5,156 nt of DNA from Firmicutes bacterium UBA3910 (lineage in GTDB: Bacteria; Bacillota; Limnochordia; Darwinibacteriales; Darwinibacteriaceae), in NCBI GenBank assembly GCA_002391465.1, contig DGFC01000113.1, forward strand, positions 1,439 to 6,594, given 5' to 3'. The position numbers and the translations under genes were made by a program. Shown piece after piece: positions 1 to 5,156 of this stretch; the first letter of the stretch is position 1; the number at the start of each line of letters is the position of its first letter. Under the pieces are notes generated by a model, which had not been told where the DNA came from, made no database searches, and saw only the letters and a list, made by a program, of their open reading frames with translations.

Positions 1-1556
1 CTGAAACGGTCCACTTCGCCGATAACCCTGGTTTGGCCGTCTGTAGTATCGATAATGGCGAAGTTGTCGGTGGAAGCGCTCCGGAGCGAAATATCGGCGG
101 CGGGATAGCTCTCTGCCATCCAGTACCAACGATCTTCTACTTTGCGCAGGATCAATTCTTCGCAGAGGTAATCCAGCACGTCAGCCGGATCCACATCCCC
201 AAACATCTCCCCTTCGCTGAAGGGCAGTTCAAAGGAGGCACATTTCAAATGGGAGACCAGGATGTAAAGGTTATTGGGATCGATACGCGCGTACTCTACA
301 CCCCTATCCATAAAGTATTGGGGGTTTTCAATCATGAATTGGTTAATGGGACTGGAGTTTGCCACCATAACGGCCAGTGAGTCGTCCTTCTGCCGGCCGG
401 CCCTACCCATCTGCTGCCAGGTGGAGGCGATGGTACCCGGGTAGCCGGTCAATATTGCCGCCTGGAGCGAGCCAATATCTATGCCCAGTTCCAACGCGTT
501 AGTACTGACAACGCCTAGAACTTTGCCATCGCGCAGATCCCGTTCAATCTGCCGCCGCTGCCTGGGTAGATAGCCGCCCCGGTACGCGCGGATAGTCTCC
601 TCCTGACCAATTCTTTGAAAGGCGTTCCGTAAGTAGGTTACCAACACCTCAGTATCTAAGCGACTGCGGGCAAAGACGATGGTAGGCACTTTCCCCTTGA
701 TCAGCTCTTGGGCCAGGGCCTGTGCTTCCAAAAGGGCACTGCGGCGGATACCTAACGGTTTGTTTACTACGGGAGGATTATAAAAGACGATCTCCTTTTT
801 ACCTATTGGTGCCCCGTTGTTGGAGATTACCGTTACAGGGCGGCCCAAGAGGGCTGAGCCGTGTTCCTCTGGGTTGGCAATGGTTGCTGACGTACAGATA
901 AAGATGGGATCGGAGCCGTAGAAACGGCAGATGCGCTGGAGACGCCTGAACACATTGGCCACATGGGAGCCGAACACGCCCCGGTAAGTGTGGAGTTCAT
1001 CTACTACCACATACTCAAGGTTCTCAAAGAGGCGCATCCACTTGGTATGGTGGGGTAGGATACCGGAATGGAGCATATCTGGATTGGTCACAACAATACT
1101 GCCTGCGTGCCGGATCGCAGTGCGGGCATCAACAGGTGTATCTCCATCATATGTATAGGTCTTGATCTCCCCGCCCAGCTCCTCATTCCAGCTGATCAGT
1201 TCCGCCACTTGGTCCTGTGATAGGGCTTTAGTGGGGAAGAGGTAGAGGGCCCGCGCTTCCGGATTTTTCAGCAGCGTATTCAAAACGGGGAGGTTGTAGC
1301 AGAGCGTTTTACCCGAGGCGGTGGGGGTGACCACAACAAGGTCTTTGCCTTCCCGCACCTTTTCCAACGCTTCCGCCTGATGGCTGTAGAGCTGACTGAT
1401 GCCTTTTTTCTGGAGTAGATCCCTCAGATTCTCAGGTAAGAAGGAGGGGATCGGTTTAAAGACACCCGGCTGGGCCGGGATGGTATGACGATAGGTTATG
1501 TTCCTCTTAAAGCGGGGGTTCTCCAACACTCTTTGCAAAGGGGATTCTGCTGTCAT
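1..1556 (-). CDS. mrfA: MrfA/YprA-family DEAD/DEAH-box DNA helicase, N-terminal 518 residues (3' end outside window)
   Basis: The frame is open without a stop from an ATG at 1556 to the left edge, so the gene is partial. Superfamily 2 helicase motifs appear in order: a Q-like segment LYSHQ (56-60), Walker A TPTASGKT (77-84), FPTKALSQDQ (107-116), TNPDML (157-162), DEAH-box variant DELH (186-189), SAT (223-225), IVFARSR (293-299), STNALELGIDIG (351-362) and QQMGRAGRQ (381-389). The segment after motif VI (about 411-446, with DPNNL and a Cys-Ala before ELPF) is typical of the MrfA/YprA group. In Bacillus subtilis MrfA is an ATP-dependent 3'-5' DNA helicase that repairs mitomycin-type damage with the nuclease MrfB. 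It is about 750 residues long and ends in a zinc-binding DUF1998 (MZB) domain. That domain, and any mrfB neighbour, would lie left of this window. The family call is firm; the exact repair role is inferred. The gene has its own promoter and a strong ribosome site. Confidence 0.9.
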   Translation of the reverse strand, partial: MTAESPLQRVLENPRFKRNITYRHTIPAQPGVFKPIPSFLPENLRDLLQKKGISQLYSHQAEALEKVREGKDLVVVTPTASGKTLCYNLPVLNTLLKNPEARALYLFPTKALSQDQVAELISWNEELGGEIKTYTYDGDTPVDARTAIRHAGSIVVTNPDMLHSGILPHHTKWMRLFENLEYVVVDELHTYRGVFGSHVANVFRRLQRICRFYGSDPIFICTSATIANPEEHGSALLGRPVTVISNNGAPIGKKEIVFYNPPVVNKPLGIRRSALLEAQALAQELIKGKVPTIVFARSRLDTEVLVTYLRNAFQRIGQEETIRAYRGGYLPRQRRQIERDLRDGKVLGVVSTNALELGIDIGSLQAAILTGYPGTIASTWQQMGRAGRQKDDSLAVMVANSSPINQFMIENPQYFMDRGVEYARIDPNNLYILVSHLKCASFELPFSEGEMFGDVDPADVLDYLCEELILRKVEDRWYWMAESYPAADISLRSASTDNFAIIDTTDGQTRVIGEVDRF

Positions 1557-1564
1557 TGGCGGCG

Positions 1565-1571
1565 CCTCCTT
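1565..1571 (-). promoter_or_regulatory. Ribosome binding site of the helicase gene
   Basis: Read on the minus strand this is AAGGAGG, a full match to the anti-Shine-Dalgarno sequence, eight bases before the ATG at 1556-1554. It fixes the start codon. Confidence 0.85.
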
Positions 1572-1579
1572 CCGCTTTT

Positions 1580-1608
1580 ATCATAAACGAACGCCTGTTT
1601 GATGTCAA
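1580..1608 (-). promoter_or_regulatory. Sigma-A promoter of the helicase gene
   Basis: On the minus strand the -35 box is TTGACA (1608-1603, perfect consensus), the spacer is exactly 17 bases, and the -10 box is TATGAT (1585-1580, five of six). Transcription should begin near 1573. That puts the AAGGAGG ribosome site almost at the 5' end of the message and gives a leader of about 17 bases. No operator-like palindrome is visible around it, so strong constitutive expression by the housekeeping sigma factor is the simplest reading. The -35 box lies only 13 bases beyond the T-run of the upstream sod terminator. Confidence 0.85.
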
Positions 1609-1621
1609 TTTAAATGGACAC

Positions 1622-1648
1622 AAAAAAAGTGCCGGCAGAGCCGGCACT
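1622..1648 (-). terminator. Intrinsic terminator of the superoxide dismutase gene
   Basis: On the minus strand a nine-base-pair perfect GC-rich stem (AGTGCCGGC paired with GCCGGCACT; arms 1648-1640 and 1636-1628) has a three-base loop TCT (1639-1637). The T-run starts at the last base of the stem (1628-1622, seven T). It begins 14 bases after the sod stop codon at 1665-1663. The plus strand has no T-run after the stem, so it acts for the minus strand only and insulates sod from the helicase gene. Confidence 0.93.
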
Positions 1649-1662
1649 CGGGTAAGGGGAGT

Positions 1663-2283
1663 CTACTTGCGAGCGGCGTACAATTTCGCTACTGCATCCC
1701 AGTCAATCACGTTGAAAATGGCCTTGATGTAGTCTGCCCGCAAGTTCTTATATTTCAGGTAATAAGCGTGCTCCCAGACATCGATACCCAGAATGGGAGT
1801 CAGTTTGCCGCCATGGGTCATGAGGGGGTTATCCTGGTTTGGAGTGCTGGAAATGACCAGCTTCCCGTCACTTTCAGCGGAAAGCCAGCCCCAACCCGAA
1901 CCGAATACACCGGCGGATGCGGCAGCTAGCTTCTCTTTCAGCGTCTCAAAACTGCCGAAATCTTCCTTGATGCGCTGGGCCAGTTCGCCTGTGGGCTCTT
2001 GACCGCCATTGGGGCTGAGAATACCGAAGTACAGATTGTGGTTGTAAAACCCGCCGCCGTTGTTGCGGACAGCAGTTCTCAGCCGCAGGTCAGCGATTTG
2101 ATCCAGGTTGATGAGGATATCTTCAATGCCCTTGCCCACAAGTTCAGGCAGCTCCTTCAAAGCGTTGTTCAGGTTATTTGTATAGGCAGCATGGTGTTTG
2201 CCGTAGTGGGTTTCCATGGTTAACGTATCAATGTGGGGTTCCAGTGCGTTAAGTTCATATTTCAACTCAATTTGCTTAAACAT
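1663..2283 (-). CDS. sodA: Superoxide dismutase, Mn/Fe family (Mn-type signature), 206 aa
   Basis: A cytoplasmic enzyme that converts superoxide to oxygen and hydrogen peroxide. Length and sequence match the iron/manganese SOD family along its whole length. The four metal ligands are present: His26 (METHYGKHH), His82 (NHNLYF), Asp168 and His172 (DVWEHAYYLKY). Active-site residues His30 and Tyr34 are also present. Gln150 in TPNQDNPL together with GGG at 76-78 is the usual pattern of manganese rather than iron enzymes, although metal choice cannot be proven from sequence. No signal peptide is seen. Phe79 replaces the His usually found in GGGH, and Phe86 replaces a commonly conserved Trp. I chose the ATG at 2283 because TAGGAG lies eight bases upstream. 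A TTG at 2301 is in frame and would add six residues, but it falls within and before that ribosome site. The gene has its own promoter and terminator. The symbol sodA assumes the manganese type. Confidence 0.96.
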   Translation of the reverse strand: MFKQIELKYELNALEPHIDTLTMETHYGKHHAAYTNNLNNALKELPELVGKGIEDILINLDQIADLRLRTAVRNNGGGFYNHNLYFGILSPNGGQEPTGELAQRIKEDFGSFETLKEKLAAASAGVFGSGWGWLSAESDGKLVISSTPNQDNPLMTHGGKLTPILGIDVWEHAYYLKYKNLRADYIKAIFNVIDWDAVAKLYAARK

Positions 2284-2291
2284 CTTGTCAA

Positions 2292-2297
2292 CTCCTA
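2292..2297 (-). promoter_or_regulatory. Ribosome binding site that fixes the sod start
   Basis: TAGGAG on the minus strand lies eight bases before the ATG at 2283. It supports this ATG over the in-frame TTG at 2301, which has no such site in front of it. Confidence 0.8.
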
Positions 2298-2321
2298 TCA
2301 AATTGGTTGGGATTTGATTTC

Positions 2322-2350
2322 AGTGTAGCACATAACAAACATAAATGCAA
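2322..2350 (-). promoter_or_regulatory. Promoter of the superoxide dismutase gene (extended -10)
   Basis: On the minus strand the -35 box is TTGCAT (2350-2345, four of six), the spacer is 17 bases, and the -10 box is TACACT (2327-2322, four of six). A TG dinucleotide precedes the -10 box by one base (TGC then TACACT), which makes it an extended -10. Transcription would start near 2315, giving a leader of about 32 bases. It is weaker than the helicase promoter in consensus terms, but correctly spaced and placed. Confidence 0.65.
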
Positions 2351-2351
2351 G

Positions 2352-2366
2352 TGATTCCCATTATCA
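2352..2366. promoter_or_regulatory. Candidate Fur-like operator upstream of sod
   Basis: The 15-base stretch TGATTCCCATTATCA resembles the 7-1-7 Fur box TGATAATnATTATCA. One half-site (ATTATCA) matches perfectly and the other keeps TGAT but differs in the next three bases. It lies one base upstream of the sod -35 box and overlaps the stop codon of the vanW-family gene (2366-2364). Metal or peroxide control of SOD genes by Fur-family proteins (Fur, Zur, PerR) is well known, which makes the position plausible. With one degenerate half-site this is only a candidate; the family member cannot be told. Confidence 0.35.
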
Positions 2367-3344
2367 TTTTTCCGGACCGTACTCAACATAGTGGGGGAGG
2401 GGCCTGTAAGAGTGAACCCCAAGCTCCCTCCGGGTCTTCTCGCCACCCGGGTATTCCACCTCAACCCAGGTCCGGACAGTCATGCCTGGTATTCCGGGAA
2501 TAGAGCTCTCTTCCCCAGCTGCCAGACTAGGGTTCCTCCGCCTTACTGTCCAGGTGGGAACTTGATTGAGCACCTCCTGCTGCCACTCCACTAGTGGCGG
2601 ATCGTACTGCCCGTACAGGGCGATATAGAGCGTGTCGCCAACCAGATCGGCCCAGAAGACTAGGGGATGCCCTTTGTCGTTGAGAAAACGAAGATCCTTA
2701 ACTCCCCACAATACGGTTGCATCCCGTCCAGGCGGCACATAGGGCGTAGGCATACTGTGGGAATGGCGTTCGATGAGATGGAGGTCGCTTTGAATGGCTA
2801 GGTTGAAGAGGGTTGTGGCCACTTTACAAACCCCTCCGCCCGTGGTGGGTATCACTTGACCGTTTGTATACAAGGGTCCCTTGCCAAATCCCCGGCCTTT
2901 CGTGCGGGGGCCAATAACCTGATTGAAGGAGAAAACCTCACCTGGTTCCAGGACAGTACCGGCGAGGAAGTCAGCTGCCAAGGCAATGTTGTGCTTTTCA
3001 TCCAAGAGGGGATTGGTCAAGGTAGTGCGGAAGGCATTGATGAAGGAGTGGGCCGCATGCCTGAGGCGTGTATCACTAAAGTCTTGGGGAGGATCTGAAT
3101 GCCAAGGGAGATCCCTTTCCGCCACCGGGCCGTAAAGACTATTCCCCAGGCCAACACCGGCAGGTATGGCTGGTTCCAGCAGTAGGGAATTGGGCTCAAA
3201 GGAACCATCCACATACCACAGGCGAGGGGGTAGGACGGGAGCAAGGGCATACTGAAATTGGTCCAAGTAGGCTGAGACCCCCAACCACAGGCCAATAAAC
3301 GCCAAAACGAATACATTTCCCAACCAAGCTTTGCTTTTGGTCAC
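2364..3344 (-). CDS. VanW-family protein, membrane-anchored, 326 aa
   Basis: A VanW-domain protein (Pfam VanW family), named after a gene of vancomycin-resistance clusters. Its biochemical role is not established, though a cell-envelope function is usually assumed. Residues 8-26 form a hydrophobic segment, probably an uncleaved membrane anchor with the rest outside the cell. The VanW core spans about 112-246. It includes LEPGEVFSFNQVIGPRT (132-148), the signature GGGVCKVATTLFN (169-181) with Cys173, RHSHSMPTPYVPPGRDAT (193-210) and a segment ending near 246. The last 40 residues (RTWVEVEYPGG, then SYRPLPHYVEYG) resemble the short beta-rich tail, G5-like in pattern, found after many VanW domains. 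The start is GTG at 3344, chosen because AGGAGG lies nine bases upstream and no downstream ATG would keep the anchor. No other van genes are nearby, so this is a housekeeping paralogue rather than part of a resistance cluster. No terminator is seen before the sod gene 80 bases downstream. Confidence 0.93.
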   Translation of the reverse strand: MTKSKAWLGNVFVLAFIGLWLGVSAYLDQFQYALAPVLPPRLWYVDGSFEPNSLLLEPAIPAGVGLGNSLYGPVAERDLPWHSDPPQDFSDTRLRHAAHSFINAFRTTLTNPLLDEKHNIALAADFLAGTVLEPGEVFSFNQVIGPRTKGRGFGKGPLYTNGQVIPTTGGGVCKVATTLFNLAIQSDLHLIERHSHSMPTPYVPPGRDATVLWGVKDLRFLNDKGHPLVFWADLVGDTLYIALYGQYDPPLVEWQQEVLNQVPTWTVRRRNPSLAAGEESSIPGIPGMTVRTWVEVEYPGGEKTRRELGVHSYRPLPHYVEYGPEK

Positions 3345-3353
3345 CGTGCTCAG

Positions 3354-3359
3354 CCTCCT
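3354..3359 (-). promoter_or_regulatory. Ribosome binding site fixing the GTG start of the VanW-family gene
   Basis: AGGAGG on the minus strand lies nine bases before GTG at 3344-3342. It is a strong match that justifies the non-ATG start. Confidence 0.8.
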
Positions 3360-3469
3360 GCTAATGATTATGTGGACTGGGCAAGGCTTATGAGCGGGGA
3401 AGTCAGAGCCAGAAAACGCAGTCTTGGTAAAGGCCGGTGAGTAGGGGGGATGAAAGGCTGAATTTGGAC

Positions 3470-3495
3470 GTTAAGCAGGCCTTTTTGGCTTTAAC
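3470..3495. repeat. Imperfect inverted repeat, small hairpin
   Basis: GTTAAGC (3470-3476) pairs with GCTTTAAC (3488-3495), leaving one bulged T and an 11-base loop. An alternative inner pairing is GCC (3479-3481) with GGC (3487-3489) around five T. No T-run follows on either strand, so it is not a terminator. It could be a leader structure or a protein site, or chance. Confidence 0.4.
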
Positions 3496-3523
3496 CTGTT
3501 CATGGGGATGGGAAAGATTCTTA

Positions 3524-3580
3524 TCCTGCAATGGGGCTCCTAGCTGGTAAAGGGCATTTGGCAGTAGAAAGCTTGCAGGA
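3524..3580. repeat. Eight-base perfect inverted repeat enclosing a second stem
   Basis: TCCTGCAA (3524-3531) and TTGCAGGA (3573-3580) are perfect inverted copies 41 bases apart. Inside them CTAGCTG (3540-3546) can pair with CAGTAG (3562-3567) with one bulged G, leaving a 15-base loop. The result is a two-tier stem with an internal loop. There is no T-run on either side, so it is not a terminator. It lies about 60-115 bases upstream of the c-di-GMP gene start and may be part of its leader. I do not recognise it as a known riboswitch. Confidence 0.45.
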
Positions 3581-3622
3581 AATTTCGGACAAATGGAGAA
3601 TTGGTGAGCAATACCAGGTCCA

Positions 3623-3628
3623 GAGGGG
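3623..3628 (+). promoter_or_regulatory. Ribosome binding site for the GTG start of the GGDEF/HD-GYP gene
   Basis: GAGGGG lies ten bases before GTG at 3639. It is moderate in strength. An in-frame TGA at 3630-3632 rules out any earlier start, and the next candidate (TTG at 3645) would be too far from this site. Confidence 0.6.
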
Positions 3629-3638
3629 CTGAACACGA

Positions 3639-5156
3639 GTGCTGTTGGCAATAGGTGTGTGTTTGATCATTCTTTTGGTCGCCGTTATTGCAAAGAAATA
3701 CGAACAAGCCACGGGGAAAAACCGGTGGCTTAGTCTTGCTAGGCAGATCGCTCAAGAGCTGGAAGAGGCCGTCCTCTTAATTGATGGGGACGGCACTATT
3801 AGGTTTATGAATCGAGCTGCGGAAAAGCTGTTCCGCTGTAAGAACCATGAAGCGTTTGGGGCAAACCACCGGTTCCTCTTCCAGGAAGCTGCTGATTTGG
3901 TGCAGGAAGCCTTGGCTGCAGGGGAAGACCGGGAATTTGAGGAGCTGGAGTTGTTCACAACTGCGGGCAAGCCTTTCGAAGTGGATCTGCGCATGGTTCC
4001 TTTAAGAAGCCTCGGTTCAGGAAAAGGGATGCTCTGCCTTTTCCGCAGGGCCCACGAGAAATTAAACGAACCGTACGACCGTGAACTTGACATGCGGGAC
4101 GCCTTGACTGGACTTTATAACCGGAAGTTTTTCGATGTGGAGTTGGAGCGATTGGACAGCCCGGAAAACTGGCCCCTTTCTATTTTGATCGGCGATTTAA
4201 ATGGACTCAAACTGACCAACGACATATTCGGCCACTCGGTAGGAGATGAACTTTTGGTGACAGTGGCTGAAGTGCTGAAGAGAGTATTTCGTCCGGAAGA
4301 CCGGATTTTCCGCTGGGGCGGCGATGAGTTTGTGGTACTCATGCCCCAAACGTCACAGTCCGACGCTGCCGCCCTGCAGGAACGCTTGGCGGAGCGTTTG
4401 GAAGAGGCGTCCATGGGTCCGGTTAAGATTTACATGCCCCTTGGCCACGCCACTAAGACCGAGTCGGATCAGGACATTGAGATGATCTGGCAGCAGGCGG
4501 AGGAGCAGATGTATTGGCATAAGACAGTAACCCACAGCTCTTTTCTGCGGGAAACGCTAGCTAATGTGGTAAAGGAGCTCCATTCCCGCAATGGGGAGGA
4601 GAAGGAACATGCCGAGCGGGTTTCCCGCCTGGCGGAGGAGTTCGGCCGTTATTTGGGCTTAAATGCGACCCAACTGCGCAAAGCACGCTTAGCTGGTTTT
4701 CTCCACGATGTGGGTAAAGTTGCCCTTGATCCGGAATTGCTCTACCGCCCCTATCCCTTGAAGACGGCGGAGCTGTATGAAATGAAGCGCCATCCCTTGG
4801 TGGGATTTCGCCTTTTGAACTTTTTCGATGATACCTTGGATATTGCCGGAAGCGTTTTGGCCCACCATGAGCACTGGGATGGCGGCGGTTTTCCTAAAGG
4901 ACTTAAGGGTGAGGAGATACCCTATTTGGGCAGGATGTTAGCTATCATTGAGACATATGATCGTATCTGCTATGATCCCTACGCTACGGATAGAAATCCA
5001 GAAGCTGCTTTAGCTTTCATTGAAGGCGAGTGCGGAAAAAAGTTCGATCCCGAACTCGGCAAAGCTTTCGTGGAGATGATGCGGGCTAGGCTGCCTGCAC
5101 AGGATAAGGCGTCCAGCCCAGAAAAGGAAAAAACCCAGCCCCAAAGGACTGGGTAG
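3639..5156 (+). CDS. Membrane-anchored PAS-GGDEF-HD-GYP cyclic di-GMP signalling protein, 505 aa
   Basis: A predicted bifunctional c-di-GMP enzyme: GGDEF domains make the messenger from two GTP, HD-GYP domains hydrolyse it. Residues 2-18 are a single hydrophobic anchor. A PAS sensor domain follows (about 36-136; VLLIDGDGTIRFMNRAAEKL is its start). The GGDEF domain is about 153-297, with DLNGLKLTND (186-195), GHSVGD (198-203) and an intact GGDEF (227-231). An inhibitory I-site RPED (218-221) sits exactly five residues before it. The HD-GYP domain is about 308-485: Glu320 and His324, HDVGK (356-360), His385, HHE (409-411) and FDP (469-471). Two changes stand out: GYP reads GFP (417-419), and the metal-ligand Asp of the ADxxD motif appears as Glu438. 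The usual RPYR is absent. Synthesis looks intact; hydrolysis is less certain. The start is GTG, and the C-terminal tail (about 486-505) is low complexity. The gene is transcribed alone, divergently from vanW. Confidence 0.93.
   Translation: MLLAIGVCLIILLVAVIAKKYEQATGKNRWLSLARQIAQELEEAVLLIDGDGTIRFMNRAAEKLFRCKNHEAFGANHRFLFQEAADLVQEALAAGEDREFEELELFTTAGKPFEVDLRMVPLRSLGSGKGMLCLFRRAHEKLNEPYDRELDMRDALTGLYNRKFFDVELERLDSPENWPLSILIGDLNGLKLTNDIFGHSVGDELLVTVAEVLKRVFRPEDRIFRWGGDEFVVLMPQTSQSDAAALQERLAERLEEASMGPVKIYMPLGHATKTESDQDIEMIWQQAEEQMYWHKTVTHSSFLRETLANVVKELHSRNGEEKEHAERVSRLAEEFGRYLGLNATQLRKARLAGFLHDVGKVALDPELLYRPYPLKTAELYEMKRHPLVGFRLLNFFDDTLDIAGSVLAHHEHWDGGGFPKGLKGEEIPYLGRMLAIIETYDRICYDPYATDRNPEAALAFIEGECGKKFDPELGKAFVEMMRARLPAQDKASSPEKEKTQPQRTG
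5133..5154. terminator. Terminator-like hairpin overlapping the 3' end of the GGDEF/HD-GYP gene
   Basis: ACCCAG (5133-5138) pairs with CTGGGT (5149-5154). Past one C-A mismatch, two more C-G pairs close a four-base loop (5142-5145). The stop codon TAG (5154-5156) lies in the distal arm. On the minus strand the stem is followed by a T-rich tract (five T, CC, four T; 5132-5122), the form of an intrinsic terminator for a convergent gene right of the window. Whether a T-run also follows on the plus strand cannot be seen because the window ends at 5156. It may therefore serve one or both directions. Confidence 0.55.

Larger units (their letters stand above)
3345..3638. other. Divergent intergenic region (294 bases), no gene recognised
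   Basis: This region separates the VanW-family gene (leftward) from the c-di-GMP protein gene (rightward), so both promoters should be here. I found none with good -35 and -10 boxes at proper spacing on either strand. The best minus-strand -10 is CATAAT near 3371-3376, without a matching -35. The best plus-strand pair is TTGCAG (3574-3579) with GAGAAT (3597-3602). Both are too weak to call. The region holds two inverted repeats, listed separately, and a nine-base direct repeat TGGTAAAGG at 3425-3433 and 3545-3553. Reading frames here are short and lack convincing ribosome sites. I checked for c-di-GMP-I and II, cobalamin and glycine riboswitch cores and saw none. Confidence 0.6.

Noticed and set aside
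33..380. A plus-strand open frame of 115 codons
   Set aside because: It lies wholly antisense to the helicase gene, whose protein shows motifs throughout. It has no ribosome site and no recognisable domain.
1793..2223. Two plus-strand open frames opposite sod
   Set aside because: They are antisense to a gene with complete family conservation and are composition-driven shadows.
2364..3344. Vancomycin-resistance cluster
   Set aside because: Only a VanW-domain gene is present, with no ligase, dehydrogenase, dipeptidase or two-component genes beside it. VanW proteins are common in Firmicutes that are not resistant.
3345..3638. A c-di-GMP riboswitch upstream of the c-di-GMP gene
   Set aside because: The position is tempting, but the conserved core sequences of the class I and class II aptamers are not present on either strand.
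3403..3651. An 82-codon minus-strand frame covering most of the divergent intergenic region
   Set aside because: It begins with TTG without a ribosome site, overlaps the start of the c-di-GMP gene, and its product resembles nothing I recognise.
3605..3655. A 16-codon plus-strand frame (GTG start after GGAG) overlapping the c-di-GMP gene start
   Set aside because: The spacing from GGAG is only five bases, the peptide has no recognisable character, and nothing suggests translational coupling beyond the overlap.
1..5156. Mobile elements, CRISPR arrays, tRNA or rRNA genes
   Set aside because: No transposase or integrase motifs, regularly spaced direct repeats or tRNA-like cloverleaf were seen; the genes have similar base composition.

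Overview
The window reads as ordinary chromosome from a bacterium of the Firmicutes (Bacillota), most likely a clostridial or related, possibly anaerobic, lineage. The reasons are strong GGAGG-type ribosome sites, GTG starts on two of four genes, consensus sigma-A promoters, a VanW-family protein, an MrfA/YprA-type helicase, and a c-di-GMP protein ending in an HD-GYP domain. GC content is roughly half. The species cannot be named from the sequence.

Layout, left to right. (1) Positions 1-1556, minus strand: the first 518 residues of a superfamily 2 DNA helicase of the MrfA/YprA (DUF1998) family. It runs off the left edge and lacks its C-terminal third. (2) 1557-1662: a compact intergenic region holding the helicase promoter and the intrinsic terminator of the next gene. 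(3) 1663-2283, minus strand: a complete Mn/Fe-type superoxide dismutase with all four metal ligands. (4) 2284-2363: the sod promoter, with a Fur-like palindrome just upstream that overlaps the stop codon of the following gene. (5) 2364-3344, minus strand: a membrane-anchored VanW-domain protein starting with GTG. (6) 3345-3638: a divergent intergenic region of 294 bases with two imperfect or extended inverted repeats and no convincing gene or promoter. (7) 3639-5156, plus strand: a complete 505-residue protein with a membrane anchor and PAS, GGDEF and HD-GYP domains. It ends on the last base of the window, and its last codons lie inside a terminator-like hairpin.

How the genes relate. The three minus-strand genes point the same way, but sod and the helicase each have their own promoter, and sod has a strong terminator behind it. 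They therefore look like separate units, apart from possible read-through from vanW into sod. The sod gene (superoxide removal) and the helicase (DNA repair) are both stress functions, but their adjacency is weak evidence of a link. The c-di-GMP protein is divergently transcribed and appears to be a stand-alone signalling gene.

I found no clear case of a previously undescribed system. The items most worth a second look are the altered HD-GYP motif in the c-di-GMP protein, the structured divergent intergenic region, and the Fur-like site in front of sod.
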